From: Streptacidiphilus jeojiense
Lineage (GTDB): Bacteria > Actinomycetota > Actinomycetes > Streptomycetales > Streptomycetaceae
Assembly: GCF_000719095.1 (NCBI RefSeq)
Contig: NZ_JOEH01000013.1
Coordinates: 133,914-197,913 of the forward strand
Direction of reading: 5' to 3'
DNA: 64,000 nucleotides
Shown here in pieces: positions 32,167-41,566 of this stretch. Each line of letters begins with the position of its first letter. Positions within the stretch are counted from its first letter, which is position 1. Position numbers and translations under genes: made by a program. The notes beneath the pieces were generated by a model, which was not told the DNA's origin, made no database searches, and saw only the letters and a program-made list of their open reading frames with translations.

Positions 32167-33393
32167 GTGACCACCGCAGCCAGACAGTCGACCCCCGGTG
32201 GGATCCCCGCCCCGGCCGGACCCGTCGGCCCCGGCCGGGGGGACGCCGCGGCCGGGAACCCCGCGCTGGCCCAGGCCTTCGCCGGACTGCCGCGCGTGGT
32301 GGACCTGCTCGCCGCCCGCGCCGAGGAGCACGACCGCGACGCCGGCTTCCCCTACCAGGGCATCGAGGTGGTGCACGACGCCGGGCTGCTGACGCTGACC
32401 GTGGCCGAACGCCACGGCGGCCCCGGCGCCGGCCTCGCCGACACGGTGCGGGTGCTGACCGAGCTCGGCCGGGGCGACCCCGCGGTGGCCCTGGTCACCG
32501 CGTTCACCCTGCTGGTCCACGCCCGGCAGACCCGTACCTCGCCCTGGCCCGAGCCGGTCTACGCCGACCTGCTCGCCGACTCGGTGCGCGGCCCCGCCCT
32601 GGTCGGGGTGCTCGGCCCGGGCGGGGTGCTCGGCCGCGGCGGCGCCGACGACGCCGCGCGCAGCGCCGGGACGGTCGGCGTGACCGCCCGCCGCGGCGAG
32701 GACGGCTGGCTGTTGACGGGCTGTGAGCCCGGGGTCGCCGGCGCCGAGGCCCTCGCCTGGATGGTGGTCACCGCACGCACCGAGGGCGAGCAGCCCGGCG
32801 AGGGCGTCTTCCTGGTCCAGGGCGACACCCCGGGCGTGCAGGTCGAGCCGACCTGGGACCAGCTCGGGCTGCGGGCGACCGCCAGCCACGACGTCGTCTT
32901 CGAGGCCGCGGAGGTCGGCGACGACGCGGTGGTGCGCCTCGGCGCCGGTGGCGCGGACGACGACCCGCTGGACCGCGCCTGGACCGACCTGGCCCTGCCC
33001 GCCGTCTACCTGGGGGTCGCCCGCGCGGCCCGCAGCTGGCTGGTCCGCGCGCTGCGCCCGGTGCTGGTCGACGGCGACGGCCAGCTGCAGGCCGCGGTCG
33101 GCTCCATCGAGGTCGAACTGACGGCCGCCGAGGAACTGCTGTTCGCCCTGGCGCGCGGGGTCGACGAGGGGGTGCCCGACGCGCCGCTGCGCACCGCCGC
33201 CGGCCGGATCGTCGCCACCCGCGCGGCGGTGTCCGTGGTCGAGCAGGCCGTGGCCCTCAGCGGCGGCGCCGGCCTGAGCCGGGCCCACCCGCTGGAGCGG
33301 CACTTCCGTGATGTGCTGCACGCCAGGGGCCACGGACGGCGCGAGCACGAGCTGCTGGCCGAGGCCGGCCGGCAGGCGCTGCGCGGCCGCTGA
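32167..33393 (+). CDS. Acyl-CoA dehydrogenase-family monooxygenase, SfnB-like
   Basis: A 408-residue protein of the acyl-CoA dehydrogenase superfamily, nearer to flavin monooxygenases such as SfnB/DszC than to beta-oxidation enzymes. It has GIEVVHDAGLLTLTVAERHGG, TAFTLLVHARQ, and a C-terminal SGGAGLSRAHPLERHFRDV with the HPLERHFRD signature of that branch. Those enzymes release sulfite from organosulfur compounds. The Cys-codon leader peptide upstream supports a sulfur-acquisition role. Start GTG with ACGGAGG upstream. Confidence 0.78.
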   Translation: MTTAARQSTPGGIPAPAGPVGPGRGDAAAGNPALAQAFAGLPRVVDLLAARAEEHDRDAGFPYQGIEVVHDAGLLTLTVAERHGGPGAGLADTVRVLTELGRGDPAVALVTAFTLLVHARQTRTSPWPEPVYADLLADSVRGPALVGVLGPGGVLGRGGADDAARSAGTVGVTARRGEDGWLLTGCEPGVAGAEALAWMVVTARTEGEQPGEGVFLVQGDTPGVQVEPTWDQLGLRATASHDVVFEAAEVGDDAVVRLGAGGADDDPLDRAWTDLALPAVYLGVARAARSWLVRALRPVLVDGDGQLQAAVGSIEVELTAAEELLFALARGVDEGVPDAPLRTAAGRIVATRAAVSVVEQAVALSGGAGLSRAHPLERHFRDVLHARGHGRREHELLAEAGRQALRGR

Positions 33394-33399
33394 CGCCGC

Positions 33400-33467
33400 C
33401 TCAGCGGGTCCCCGCTCAGCGGGTCGTCCCCGCTCGGCGGGCCGTCCGGGCTCAGCGGGTCCCCACC
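33400..33467. repeat. Four imperfect 15-18-bp tandem repeats at a convergent junction
   Basis: Units starting CTCAGCGGGTCCCCG at 33400, 33415, 33433 and 33451, of 15 to 18 bp with a few substitutions. They fill the gap between the SfnB-like gene and the APH-fold gene and run into the latter's stop and last codons. Confidence 0.8.
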
Positions 33468-34552
33468 GCGGCCCGGACCGCGCGCCGCGCCAGCGCCGCG
33501 TCCTCGTGCAGTCGGCGGATCAGTATCCGCTGCTCCTCGCCGGCCCCGGGCACGTCGTGCATCCGCAGCTCCCGCATCAGCACCAGGATCAGGTTCACCA
33601 GGAAGGCGTCCCTGGGCAGCGTCCCGGAGGACTGCGCCACCTGGCTGATCTGCCGCCGCGCCGCGGTGTCCCCGGAGAGCACGGTCCACAGCACCGCCAG
33701 GTCGTAGCCGGGCAGGTACCAGCCGGCCTGCTCCCAGTCGACCAGCACCGGGCCCGAGGGCGCCAGCAGCACGTTGGTGAGCAGCGCGTCCCCGTGGCAG
33801 AACTGCGGCGCGGTGTGCGCCAGTCCGTGCAGCAGGTGCTGCAGGTCGCCCGCGTCCCGGTCGGTCAGCAGGCCCAGGGCGTGGTAGCGGGCGATCTCGC
33901 GGGGGTAGTCCAACGGCGCCTGGAAGGAGCCGGCCGGCGGCCGCCAGAGGTTGAGCGAGCGCACCGCGCCGAGGATCGCCCGGACCTCGCCCGGCGAGGG
34001 CGTGTTGCAGGGGTGCCGCTCGTAGGCGGCGGGCCGGCCCGGTACCCGTTCCATCAGCAGCACGCAGCGGTCCGAGTCGGCCGCGACCAGCTTGGGCAGC
34101 CGGGCCGGCGGGCGGTGCCGGACGAAGGTGCGGTAGGCGGCGACCTCGTGCCGCAGCAGCTCCGCGGCCTCCCGTCCGGACCTGGTGGCCTCGCGTCCGG
34201 CGGGGGTGGGGGTCAGGCACTTGGCGACCACCGGGGTGCGCCCGGCGGTGCCGACCACCAGGACGTGCTGTTCGTCCTCCCGCAGCAGCTGCCGGGGGAC
34301 GAAGGCGGGGCATATCCGCGTGATGCCGGCCAGCGCGGCGCGCAGCGCCGGTGACTGCTCGGCCGGGTTGTCCAGCCTCGGCGCTCCACCGGCGGCCGGA
34401 CGGGGTGCCACCATGCGGCGCGGCCCGACGGGTGCCAGGGCGCGGTCACGGGTGCGTGGATCGGAGCCGAGGGCCGGACGGTGGCGCGGCGGCTGGGTGA
34501 CCCGGGTGGTGGTGGGCCCTACGGGGGCGGGGGAGATCGAGGGTGAGTACAT
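33452..34552 (-). CDS. Aminoglycoside phosphotransferase-fold protein
   Basis: A 366-residue protein with the APH kinase-like fold: [13 protein letters not shown] holds the catalytic Asp (Brenner motif) and [19 protein letters not shown] the metal-binding Asp. About 70 Pro/Arg-rich residues precede the fold, possibly because the true start is internal. Family members phosphorylate antibiotics, sugars, choline or lipids; drug resistance should not be assumed. It diverges from the NsdA-like regulator over 428 bp in which no further gene is seen, only a repeated ACCCTGGCGA near 34900 and a TAGCCT box (34945-34950). Confidence 0.75.
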   Translation of the reverse strand: MYSPSISPAPVGPTTTRVTQPPRHRPALGSDPRTRDRALAPVGPRRMVAPRPAAGGAPRLDNPAEQSPALRAALAGITRICPAFVPRQLLREDEQHVLVVGTAGRTPVVAKCLTPTPAGREATRSGREAAELLRHEVAAYRTFVRHRPPARLPKLVAADSDRCVLLMERVPGRPAAYERHPCNTPSPGEVRAILGAVRSLNLWRPPAGSFQAPLDYPREIARYHALGLLTDRDAGDLQHLLHGLAHTAPQFCHGDALLTNVLLAPSGPVLVDWEQAGWYLPGYDLAVLWTVLSGDTAARRQISQVAQSSGTLPRDAFLVNLILVLMRELRMHDVPGAGEEQRILIRRLHEDAALARRAVRAAVGTR

Positions 34553-34980
34553 GGGTGGTTCCGGGTCCCTTCCTGGCGGGCTGCCGCCGGCGGGCCGGAC
34601 GGCCCACCGCGATCACTTCTGGTACCGGGACGTTGCGGGCGTTCCGGCACTGCGGGGCTGCTGCGGAGGAGCGGGGCGGCACGGGCGTCGGCCCCGGACC
34701 GGGACCGCCGTGGACCGCGCACCCTGGGGAGTGCGTGGTCCCGATACGGCCCCTGCGCGGTGCACTTCCGTCCGCGCCACCCCTTGCGCCACTCCCTTGC
34801 TCCGCGGTCACCGGGGCAACTTCTGCCCGGTGGTCGCGGGGTTGGGGTGGCGCATGTCTACATGACACCCGCCGCCTCATGGCGCATCAGGTTGCGCACC
34901 CTGGCGAACCCTGGCGAATGCTCGCCTGGCACATGACGCCCGGATAGCCTCGAAAGTGCCGAGGAACCTGGGGGCTTGAC

Positions 34981-36480
34981 GTGAGCAGAGGCACCAACAC
35001 CCGATTCGCAGACCTGTTCGCCCTGACCGGATGGTCGAAGGGGGAACTGGCGCGACTGGTCAACCGGCGCGGCGCGGCGGCCGGACAGCAGCAGCTGTCC
35101 ACCGACACCTCGCGGGTCCGGCGCTGGATCGAACGCGGGGAGATCCCGCGCGACCCGGTGCCGAGGGTGCTGGCGGCGCTGTTCACCGAGCGGCTCGGAC
35201 GTGTTGTCACCACTGAGGACCTCGGGTTCCAGCGACAGCGGCACACAGGTTCGGGCGGCGCGGCGCAGGCCGCGTCGGACGTCCCCTCCCCGTACCCGCA
35301 GCCGGAGCGCACAGCCGAGGACCTCACCGAGTTCACGGGAATGGACCTCATGCTCAACCGACGCGGAATGATGAGCGCGAGCACCGCGCTCCTGGCGGGA
35401 GCCGCCATCGCGGGCCCGCTCCACGACTGGATGGCCGGATCCGACTCGGCCGTGGCCGCCGACGGCCCCACCTCGGGCGCGATACTGCGCAGCCCGATGG
35501 CCGCGGCCCTGCCGGCCAGCGACTTCTACGAGGCGGGCCCGGTCGGCCTGGACGAGGTGGAGGCGCTGGAGTCCTCGGTCACGGTGTTCCGTGCCTGGGA
35601 CGCCTCGCGCGGCGGCGGACTGCAGCGCAAGGCCGTGGTCGGCCAGCTCAACGAGGTCGGCGGGATGCTGACCTTCCATCACCCCGAGCCGCTGGCACGG
35701 CGGTTGTGGGCGGTGGCGGCCAACCTCTCGGTGCTGGCCGGCTGGATGTCGCACGACGTCGGCCTGGAGCCGACCGCGCAGCGCTACTTCGTGATGGCCG
35801 CCCGCTCGGCCCGGGAGGCCGGCGACAAGCCCCGGGCCGGCGAGGCGCTGTCCCGGGCCGCCCGGCAGATGGTGCACCTGAACCGCCCCGGCGACGCGCT
35901 GGACCTGATGCGGGTCGCCGAGACCGGCAGCGGCGAGCGCAACCTGCCCAGGACCAGGGCCATGCTGCGGACCGTGGAGGCCTGGGCGCACGCCTCGATG
36001 GGCCACTCGCAGGCCACCAGGCGCACCCTCGGCGAGGCCGAGGACCTCTTCGCCCAGGACCAGAACGACCCCGGCCCCAGCTGGCTGCAGTTCTTCGACC
36101 GCGCCGACCTGCACGGCATGGAGGCGCTGAGCTACCGCACCCTGGCCGCCCACGACCCCAGCGCCGCCCAACTGGCGCAGTACCACGCCAAGCAGGCGCT
36201 GGAACTGCGCGGCGAGGGCCGGGACCGCTCCAAACTGTTCGACTACCTCTCGATGGCCTCGGCCTGCTACATCGCCGACCGTCCCGAGGAGGCCACCTTC
36301 TACGCCAAGGAGGCGCTCGCCTCCACCCGGGAGATGTCCTCGCTGCGCACCTGGGACCGGCTGAAGGGGATGTACGAGCTGACCGGGCGCTACGAGCAGA
36401 TCGACGACGTCAAGCAGCTGCGCGCGGAGATCCGCAAGGCCGTACCGGTGTCCGAGCGGAGCCGTCCGCAGTCGATCTAG
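34981..36480 (+). CDS. NsdA-like regulatory protein
   Basis: A 499-residue homologue of Streptomyces NsdA, a negative regulator of sporulation and antibiotic production. Similarity covers the N-terminal DNA-binding-like part (GWSKGELARLVNRRGA, STDTSRVRRWIERGE), a hydrophobic segment (about 135-145), and the TPR-like C-terminal half (GGGLQRKAVVGQLNEVGG, AGWMSHDVGLEPTAQRYF). The N-terminal residues are shorter than in NsdA, so it may be a paralogue. The GTG start is preceded by GGGGG. A HEAT-like gene follows after 263 bp. Regulatory target unknown. Confidence 0.75.
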   Translation: MSRGTNTRFADLFALTGWSKGELARLVNRRGAAAGQQQLSTDTSRVRRWIERGEIPRDPVPRVLAALFTERLGRVVTTEDLGFQRQRHTGSGGAAQAASDVPSPYPQPERTAEDLTEFTGMDLMLNRRGMMSASTALLAGAAIAGPLHDWMAGSDSAVAADGPTSGAILRSPMAAALPASDFYEAGPVGLDEVEALESSVTVFRAWDASRGGGLQRKAVVGQLNEVGGMLTFHHPEPLARRLWAVAANLSVLAGWMSHDVGLEPTAQRYFVMAARSAREAGDKPRAGEALSRAARQMVHLNRPGDALDLMRVAETGSGERNLPRTRAMLRTVEAWAHASMGHSQATRRTLGEAEDLFAQDQNDPGPSWLQFFDRADLHGMEALSYRTLAAHDPSAAQLAQYHAKQALELRGEGRDRSKLFDYLSMASACYIADRPEEATFYAKEALASTREMSSLRTWDRLKGMYELTGRYEQIDDVKQLRAEIRKAVPVSERSRPQSI

Positions 36481-36743
36481 CCGGGCCGGTGGCCCGGACG
36501 GTCGTCGAAAGCCCCATGTCAGCGTCGGTGTCAGGGTTCTCCCAGGTGCGTCCGGGCCTGGGAAAGGTGCAGAGGAAGGCACTCGAACGGTACGATTTCG
36601 TGCCTCCTGCGGGCGGGAACCGAGCATTCCCCGCCCCGCAGGGGACACGTCTGCCCCCCATAGCAGACCCGTACCGCTCAGTGCCAGACCCCCATTCACG
36701 AAATTCCTTTGCCACCAGGACCGCCGCACCGGATGCTGACCTC

Positions 36744-38168
36744 ATGTTCGAGCCCGCGATAGCGCCCAGCGCCTCCCTTCTCGGCCTGCTTCAGCGGGGC
36801 CGGGGGGACGGCACCCTGCACGCTCTGGCGGCCGAGCGTTCCGACGCTCTCGCCGCCCTTGAGGAGTGCGTCACCAGCGACCCCCGCCGCGACTGGCAGG
36901 TCGAGAACCGCTCCCTCTACTACGCACGCCTGTTCATGGAGCTGGAGGCCCCGCTGCAGGGCCTCGAGGATCACCTCTTCTGCGCCGAGGACCTGCTCGA
37001 CGACGAGGAGTCACGCACCGGGCTCACCCTCGCCGTGCTGGGCCGGCTGGCCGGCTACGGCCGGCACGAGGCCCTGCTGCTGCTGCGCCGTTACGCCGCC
37101 GCGGGCAGCAACTGGGCCTGGGCCCTGGACGAGCTGGCGGTACGGGAGGACGACGCCGCGCTGGCGGCCCTGGCCGAACCCGTACTGGCCCGCTTCCCCG
37201 AGGGCCCCGAGGGCGACGCCGCGCTGCGGGCCACCGTCCGCGACGCCTACGAGCCCCGGCCCTGGCACCTGTGGGCGCAGACCCACCCCAGAGTGGCCGC
37301 CGCCACCGAGCAGGCCCCCTTCGACCTCTGGCAGCGCCAGCTGGACCGGCCCGGCAACGCCCCCGCCTGGAGCACCCCGGCGGTACTGGCCTGGGCCGAC
37401 GCCGCCTCCAGCACCGGCCGCGGCGCCTCACCCGAGCAGTTCGAACGCCGGGTGGGCGCCGCCGTCCGCTGCCTGGCCGCCGTGGCCGGGCCCGAGGACC
37501 GGCCGCTGCTCCGGCAGACCGCCCGCGAGGGCCAGGACGGCGCCCGCTGCGCGGCCCTGCGGCACCTGGCCGACCACGACGACGAGTCGGCGCCCGACCT
37601 GCTGGAACTGGCCGCCGCCGACCTCTCCCGGCAGACCGCCGACTACGCGCTCGGCACCCTGTGCCGGGTGCGCACCCCGCGCTTCCTGGCCCGGGCCCGG
37701 ATCTGGGCCGCCGATCCGGAGGGCGGACCGCTGGCCGACGCCTCGGCCCGGCTGCTGGCCTGCGCCGGCGTGGCCGCGGACGCCCCGGCCGTGGTGGCCG
37801 CGCTGCACCGCTGGATCTACCGGCAGGGCGCCGACGGCGACGGACTGGCCGTCCTGGTGGAGGGCGTCGGGCGGCTGGCGGCCGCCACCGGGGTCACCGC
37901 CCTGCGCCATGTCTACGCCGAGACCAGCTGCTCGCAACTGCGCGGCAGCGCCGCGCGCAGCCTCGCCGCCGTCGATCCCTGCTTCCCGACCGGGGCCGCG
38001 GTCGAGTGCCTCTGGGACTGCGAGGAGACCACCCGCGAACTCGCCGCCCGCCATGTGTTCACCAAGGGTGACGGCCGGGTGCTGGACCGGCTGCGCCGGA
38101 TGGCCGCCGATCCGGGCGAGGAGGCCGAGGTCCACGCCGCGGTGCGGGGCAGGCTCAGCGGCGGTTGA
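36744..38168 (+). CDS. HEAT-repeat-like protein
   Basis: A 474-residue all-helical protein without membrane segments. Repeating helix pairs of the type LGRLAGYGRHEALLLLRRYA and LRHLADHDDESAPDLLELAA give a HEAT/armadillo appearance; such folds serve as scaffolds. No catalytic motif is visible. Start ATG at 36744 (MFEPAIAP). The 263-bp region upstream contains a possible -10 box TACGAT (36591-36596) but nothing else obvious. It may belong with the NsdA-like gene upstream, though the gap suggests its own promoter. Confidence 0.65.
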   Translation: MFEPAIAPSASLLGLLQRGRGDGTLHALAAERSDALAALEECVTSDPRRDWQVENRSLYYARLFMELEAPLQGLEDHLFCAEDLLDDEESRTGLTLAVLGRLAGYGRHEALLLLRRYAAAGSNWAWALDELAVREDDAALAALAEPVLARFPEGPEGDAALRATVRDAYEPRPWHLWAQTHPRVAAATEQAPFDLWQRQLDRPGNAPAWSTPAVLAWADAASSTGRGASPEQFERRVGAAVRCLAAVAGPEDRPLLRQTAREGQDGARCAALRHLADHDDESAPDLLELAAADLSRQTADYALGTLCRVRTPRFLARARIWAADPEGGPLADASARLLACAGVAADAPAVVAALHRWIYRQGADGDGLAVLVEGVGRLAAATGVTALRHVYAETSCSQLRGSAARSLAAVDPCFPTGAAVECLWDCEETTRELAARHVFTKGDGRVLDRLRRMAADPGEEAEVHAAVRGRLSGG

Positions 38169-38268
38169 CAGCGCCGCGGAGGGCCGGAGGGTGAGCGTTC
38201 GGTAGTCGTTCGTTCACTCGACAGATGGACGTGGCCGTGCGCACGCGTGGCGTCGGGATAACGCAGAC

Positions 38269-39486
38269 ATGCGTGTCGCCATCGTCACAGAATCCTTCCC
38301 GCCGGACATCAACGGCGTCGCCCACTCCGTCCTGCGCACCGCCGAGCACCTGCTCCGGCGCGGCCACCAGCCCCTGGTGATCGCGCCCGCCCCGGCCGTG
38401 CCGCTGTCCGCCCCCGACCCCTGCCCGGTGGTGCGCGTCCCCGCGCTCTCGCTGCCCGGCTACCCGCAGGTGCGGCTGGCCCTGCCCAGCCGCCGACTGG
38501 AGCAGCTGATAGCCGGGCACCGCCCCGACATCGTCCACCTGGCCAGCCCCTTCGTCCTCGGCGCCCGGGGCATGGCCGCAGCCGATCGGCTCGGCATCCC
38601 GGCCGTCGCCGTCTACCAGACCGACCTGGCCGGGTACGCCCGTGCCTACCGGGCCGGCAGCGGTCTCGGCGAGGCCGCCGCCTGGCGGCGGATCCGCGCC
38701 GTCCACTGCGCCGCCGCCCGCACCCTCGCCCCGTCCACCCCGGCCGCCCAGGACCTCACTGCCCACGGCGTGCCCCGGGTTCGGCTCTGGCCGCGCGGCG
38801 TGGACTCGGTGCGGTTCCACCCGCGCCACCGCGACCAGGCCCTGCACAGCGCCCTCGCCCCGAACGGCGAGGTGCTGGTCGGCTACGTCGGCCGGCTGGC
38901 CCCGGAGAAGCGGGTGGACCTGCTCAGCGGGGTCTGCGCGCTGCCGGGCGTCCGGCTGGTGGTGGTCGGGGAGGGGCCGAGCGAGCCGGCGCTGCGCCAG
39001 GCGCTGCCCGGCGCCCTGTTCCTGGGGCGCCGTGAGGGCGACGAGCTGGCCGCCGTCTTCGCCTCGCTGGACGTGTTCGTCCACACCGGTCCGATGGAGA
39101 CCTTCTGCCAGACCATCCAGGAGGCCATGGCCAGCGGCGTCGCCGTGGTCGGGCCCGCCGTCGGCGGACCGCTGGACCTGGTGGCGCACCGCCGCACCGG
39201 CCTGCTGGTGCAGCCCAGGGACGTGCGCGCGGTCACCGAGGCCGTCGCCGCACTGGCCGCCGACCCGGAGCTGCGTGAGCGCTACGGCGCCCAGGCGCGC
39301 CGCGAGGTGGCCGGACGCACCTGGGAGTCGGTCGGCGACCAGCTGCTCGACCACTACCAACAGGTGCTGACCCCGGCAGCCGCCGCTGTTCCGGTCGCAG
39401 CCGCCGCGGCAGCCGCGACAGCCAAGACAGCCGCAGCCCCCGCCGTGCTCGGAACGGTCCCGGACCGGGGCGGGGTGGCGGCATGA
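38269..39486 (+). CDS. GT4 glycosyltransferase (mannosyltransferase-like)
   Basis: A 405-residue GT-B glycosyltransferase with N-terminal VTESFPPDINGVAHSVLRTA and C-terminal nucleotide-sugar site GPMETFCQTIQEAMASG (EX7E motif). The N-terminal pattern resembles GDP-mannose-dependent MgtA/PimB-type enzymes that build phosphatidyl-myo-inositol mannosides or related glycolipids. The last 40 residues are Ala/Val/Lys-rich and probably disordered. It is the first of three overlapping genes (ATGA junctions), followed by another GT4 enzyme and an SGNH hydrolase. Confidence 0.82.
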   Translation: MRVAIVTESFPPDINGVAHSVLRTAEHLLRRGHQPLVIAPAPAVPLSAPDPCPVVRVPALSLPGYPQVRLALPSRRLEQLIAGHRPDIVHLASPFVLGARGMAAADRLGIPAVAVYQTDLAGYARAYRAGSGLGEAAAWRRIRAVHCAAARTLAPSTPAAQDLTAHGVPRVRLWPRGVDSVRFHPRHRDQALHSALAPNGEVLVGYVGRLAPEKRVDLLSGVCALPGVRLVVVGEGPSEPALRQALPGALFLGRREGDELAAVFASLDVFVHTGPMETFCQTIQEAMASGVAVVGPAVGGPLDLVAHRRTGLLVQPRDVRAVTEAVAALAADPELRERYGAQARREVAGRTWESVGDQLLDHYQQVLTPAAAAVPVAAAAAAATAKTAAAPAVLGTVPDRGGVAA

Positions 39487-40625
39487 GCCTGCGGATCGTA
39501 CGCCTCGCCAACTTCGTCACCCCGGTCTCCGGCGGCCTGCGCACCGCGCTGCACCACCTGGGCGCGGGCTACCTCGCTGCCGGGCACCGCCCGGTGCTGG
39601 TGGTCCCCGGCCCCCAGCACCGGGACGAGGAGACCGACCAGGGCCGGGTGATCACCCTGCCCGGGCGCCGGGTCCCGGGCATGGGCGGCTACCGGGTGCT
39701 GCTCGACCGGCCCGCCCTGGCCGATCTGCTGTCGGTGCTCCGCCCGGACCGGCTGGAGGTCTCCGACCGCACCACGCTGCGCTGGACCGGCGGCTGGGCC
39801 GGCCGGCACGGCGTGCCGGCCGCGATGGTCTCCCACGAGAGCCTGGACGGGGTGCTGCGGGCCTGGGGCCTGGGGGAGTCCGCGGCCCGCCGCACCGCCG
39901 ACCGGCTGAACCGGGGGACCGCCCGCGACTACAGCGCCGTCATCTGCACCACCGCCTGGGCCGCCGCCGAGTTCCACCGCATCGGCGCCCGCAACGTGGT
40001 CCGCGCCCCCCTGGGCGTCGACCTGGAACGCTGCCACCCCCGGCAGCGCAACGCGGCCGCGCGCAACCACTACGCCCGCCCCGGCGAGGTGCTGCTGGTG
40101 CTGTGCTCGCGGCTCTCCACCGAGAAGCGGCCGGAACGGGCCCTGGACGCCGTAGCCGAACTGCGCCGCCGCGGGGTGCCCGCGGTGCTGGTGGTGGCAG
40201 GGGAGGGCCCGTTGCGGGCGCGGATGGAGGCACGGGTCAGGGCCGAACGGCTGCCGGTGCGGCTGGTCGGCCACATCGGCTCCGCGGACGCCCTGGCGGC
40301 CTTGCTCGCCAGCGCCGACGCGGTGCTGGCACCGGGACCGATCGAGACCTTCGGGCTGGCCGCCCTGGAAGCCCTGGCCTGCGGCACCCCGGTGGTGGTC
40401 AGCGCCTCCTCCGCACTGCCGCAGATCGTCGGCGACGCCGGCCAGACCGCGGCCGACACCGGCCCCGGCTTCGCCGACGCCGTGCAGCGGCTGCTGGCCG
40501 GTACCGAGTCCGACCGGCGCCACCGGGCCCGGGCCCGGGCCGAGCAGTACGGCTGGGACCGGGCCGTGGCCGGGTTCCTCGCCGCCCACCGGATACCCCA
40601 GCACGTCCAAGGAGTCATGGCATGA
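39483..40625 (+). CDS. GT4 glycosyltransferase
   Basis: A 380-residue GT-B glycosyltransferase, starting within the stop of the preceding gene. Visible are LANFVTPVSGGLRTALHHL at the acceptor side, LVLCSRLSTEKRPERAL at the domain boundary and the EX7E site GPIETFGLAALEALACG. It probably adds a second sugar to the product of the first transferase. No membrane helix. The next gene, an SGNH hydrolase, overlaps by ATGA. Confidence 0.82.
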   Translation: MSLRIVRLANFVTPVSGGLRTALHHLGAGYLAAGHRPVLVVPGPQHRDEETDQGRVITLPGRRVPGMGGYRVLLDRPALADLLSVLRPDRLEVSDRTTLRWTGGWAGRHGVPAAMVSHESLDGVLRAWGLGESAARRTADRLNRGTARDYSAVICTTAWAAAEFHRIGARNVVRAPLGVDLERCHPRQRNAAARNHYARPGEVLLVLCSRLSTEKRPERALDAVAELRRRGVPAVLVVAGEGPLRARMEARVRAERLPVRLVGHIGSADALAALLASADAVLAPGPIETFGLAALEALACGTPVVVSASSALPQIVGDAGQTAADTGPGFADAVQRLLAGTESDRRHRARARAEQYGWDRAVAGFLAAHRIPQHVQGVMA

Positions 40626-41503
40626 CGCTGCTCAGGGTCGCCGCGCTCGGCGACTCCCTCACCGAAGGCCTCGGCGACCCCGCCCCCGGCGGCGGCTGGC
40701 GCGGCTGGGCCGCCCTGCTCGCGGCCGGCCTGGCCCCGCTCGCCGAGGCCGTGGACCTGCACAACCTCGCCGTGAGCGGGGCCAGGGCCGCGGACGTGGC
40801 CCGGACCCAGCTCCCCACCGCCCTGGCGCACCGACCGCACCTCGCCTCCGTCCTGGTCGGTGCCAACGACACCCTGCGCGCCAGCTACGACATCGACTCG
40901 GTCACCACCGACCTGGACGCCGTCATGGCCGAGCTCAGCGCCGGCGGCACCGTGCTGCTCACCGCCTGCCTGCCCGATCCCGGCCGACTGCTGCGCCTCC
41001 CCGGCCCGCTCGCCCGTCCACTGGCGCGCCGAATGCACAGCGTGAACGAGGTGGTGCACGCCCTGAGCGAGCGCTATGCCGCCGTCCACGTCCACGCGGC
41101 CGAGGCCGACTGGATCGACGACCCCCGGATGTGGAGCGTGGACCGACTGCACCCGAGCGAACGCGGCCACCGCGCGCTGGCCCGCGAGTTCCACACCGTG
41201 CTGGCGGCGAACGGTACGGCGGCCGGCCCCGCCCCGACGCCGGAGCCCGAGTGCGCCGCGCCGAGCCGGGCCGCCCAGACCTGGTGGATGGCCACCAAGG
41301 GCACCCGCTGGGTCGCCGAACGCTGCACCGACCTGCTCCCGGACCTGCTCCGGCTGGCCGCGGCCGAGGCCAGGCAGCGCGACCCCCGGGCCCTGGACCT
41401 GGCCGCCGCCCGGCACACCGCCGCAGCCCTGGCCGCCGTCTGCGGCTCCGGCTCCGGCCCGGTCCCCGGTTTCGAACGGGAGGCCCTGCGCGCCGTCAGC
41501 TGA
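40622..41503 (+). CDS. SGNH/GDSL-family hydrolase
   Basis: A 293-residue hydrolase with the four SGNH blocks: nucleophile in ALGDSLTEGLGD, Gly in NLAVSGARA, Asn in VLVGANDTL, and the Asp/His pair in VDRLHPSERGH. No signal peptide, so a cytosolic esterase or deacylase is expected. About 80 residues after the catalytic core (from TWWMATKGTRWVAERC) are helical and of unknown function. Tightly coupled to two glycosyltransferases, it may trim or acyl-edit the same glycolipid. A 13-bp tandem repeat begins at its stop codon. Confidence 0.84.
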   Translation: MTLLRVAALGDSLTEGLGDPAPGGGWRGWAALLAAGLAPLAEAVDLHNLAVSGARAADVARTQLPTALAHRPHLASVLVGANDTLRASYDIDSVTTDLDAVMAELSAGGTVLLTACLPDPGRLLRLPGPLARPLARRMHSVNEVVHALSERYAAVHVHAAEADWIDDPRMWSVDRLHPSERGHRALAREFHTVLAANGTAAGPAPTPEPECAAPSRAAQTWWMATKGTRWVAERCTDLLPDLLRLAAAEARQRDPRALDLAAARHTAAALAAVCGSGSGPVPGFEREALRAVS

Positions 41504-41566
41504 TCACTCCGGCCGATCACTCCGTCAGATCACCCGGTCCGAGCACCCAGTCCGATCACCCCGTCT
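41502..41566. repeat. Five 13-bp tandem repeats between convergent genes
   Basis: Units at 41502, 41515, 41528, 41541 and 41554, consensus GATCACCCCGTCC with one to four changes each. The array starts in the stop codon of the SGNH hydrolase gene and runs into the last codons of the convergent BNR-repeat gene (stop at 41556). Confidence 0.85.

Noticed and set aside
33452-34552. APH-fold gene considered as an antibiotic-resistance gene
   Set aside because: The fold is shared by many small-molecule kinases and nothing in the context indicates resistance.
38269-39486. Glycosyltransferase considered as MshA of mycothiol synthesis
   Set aside because: Shorter than MshA and the N-terminal pattern fits MgtA/PimB-type enzymes better; mshC is 37 kb away.
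41502-41566. Short regular repeats considered as a CRISPR array
   Set aside because: Units are 13 bp and directly adjacent without spacers; the same holds for 8091-8180.
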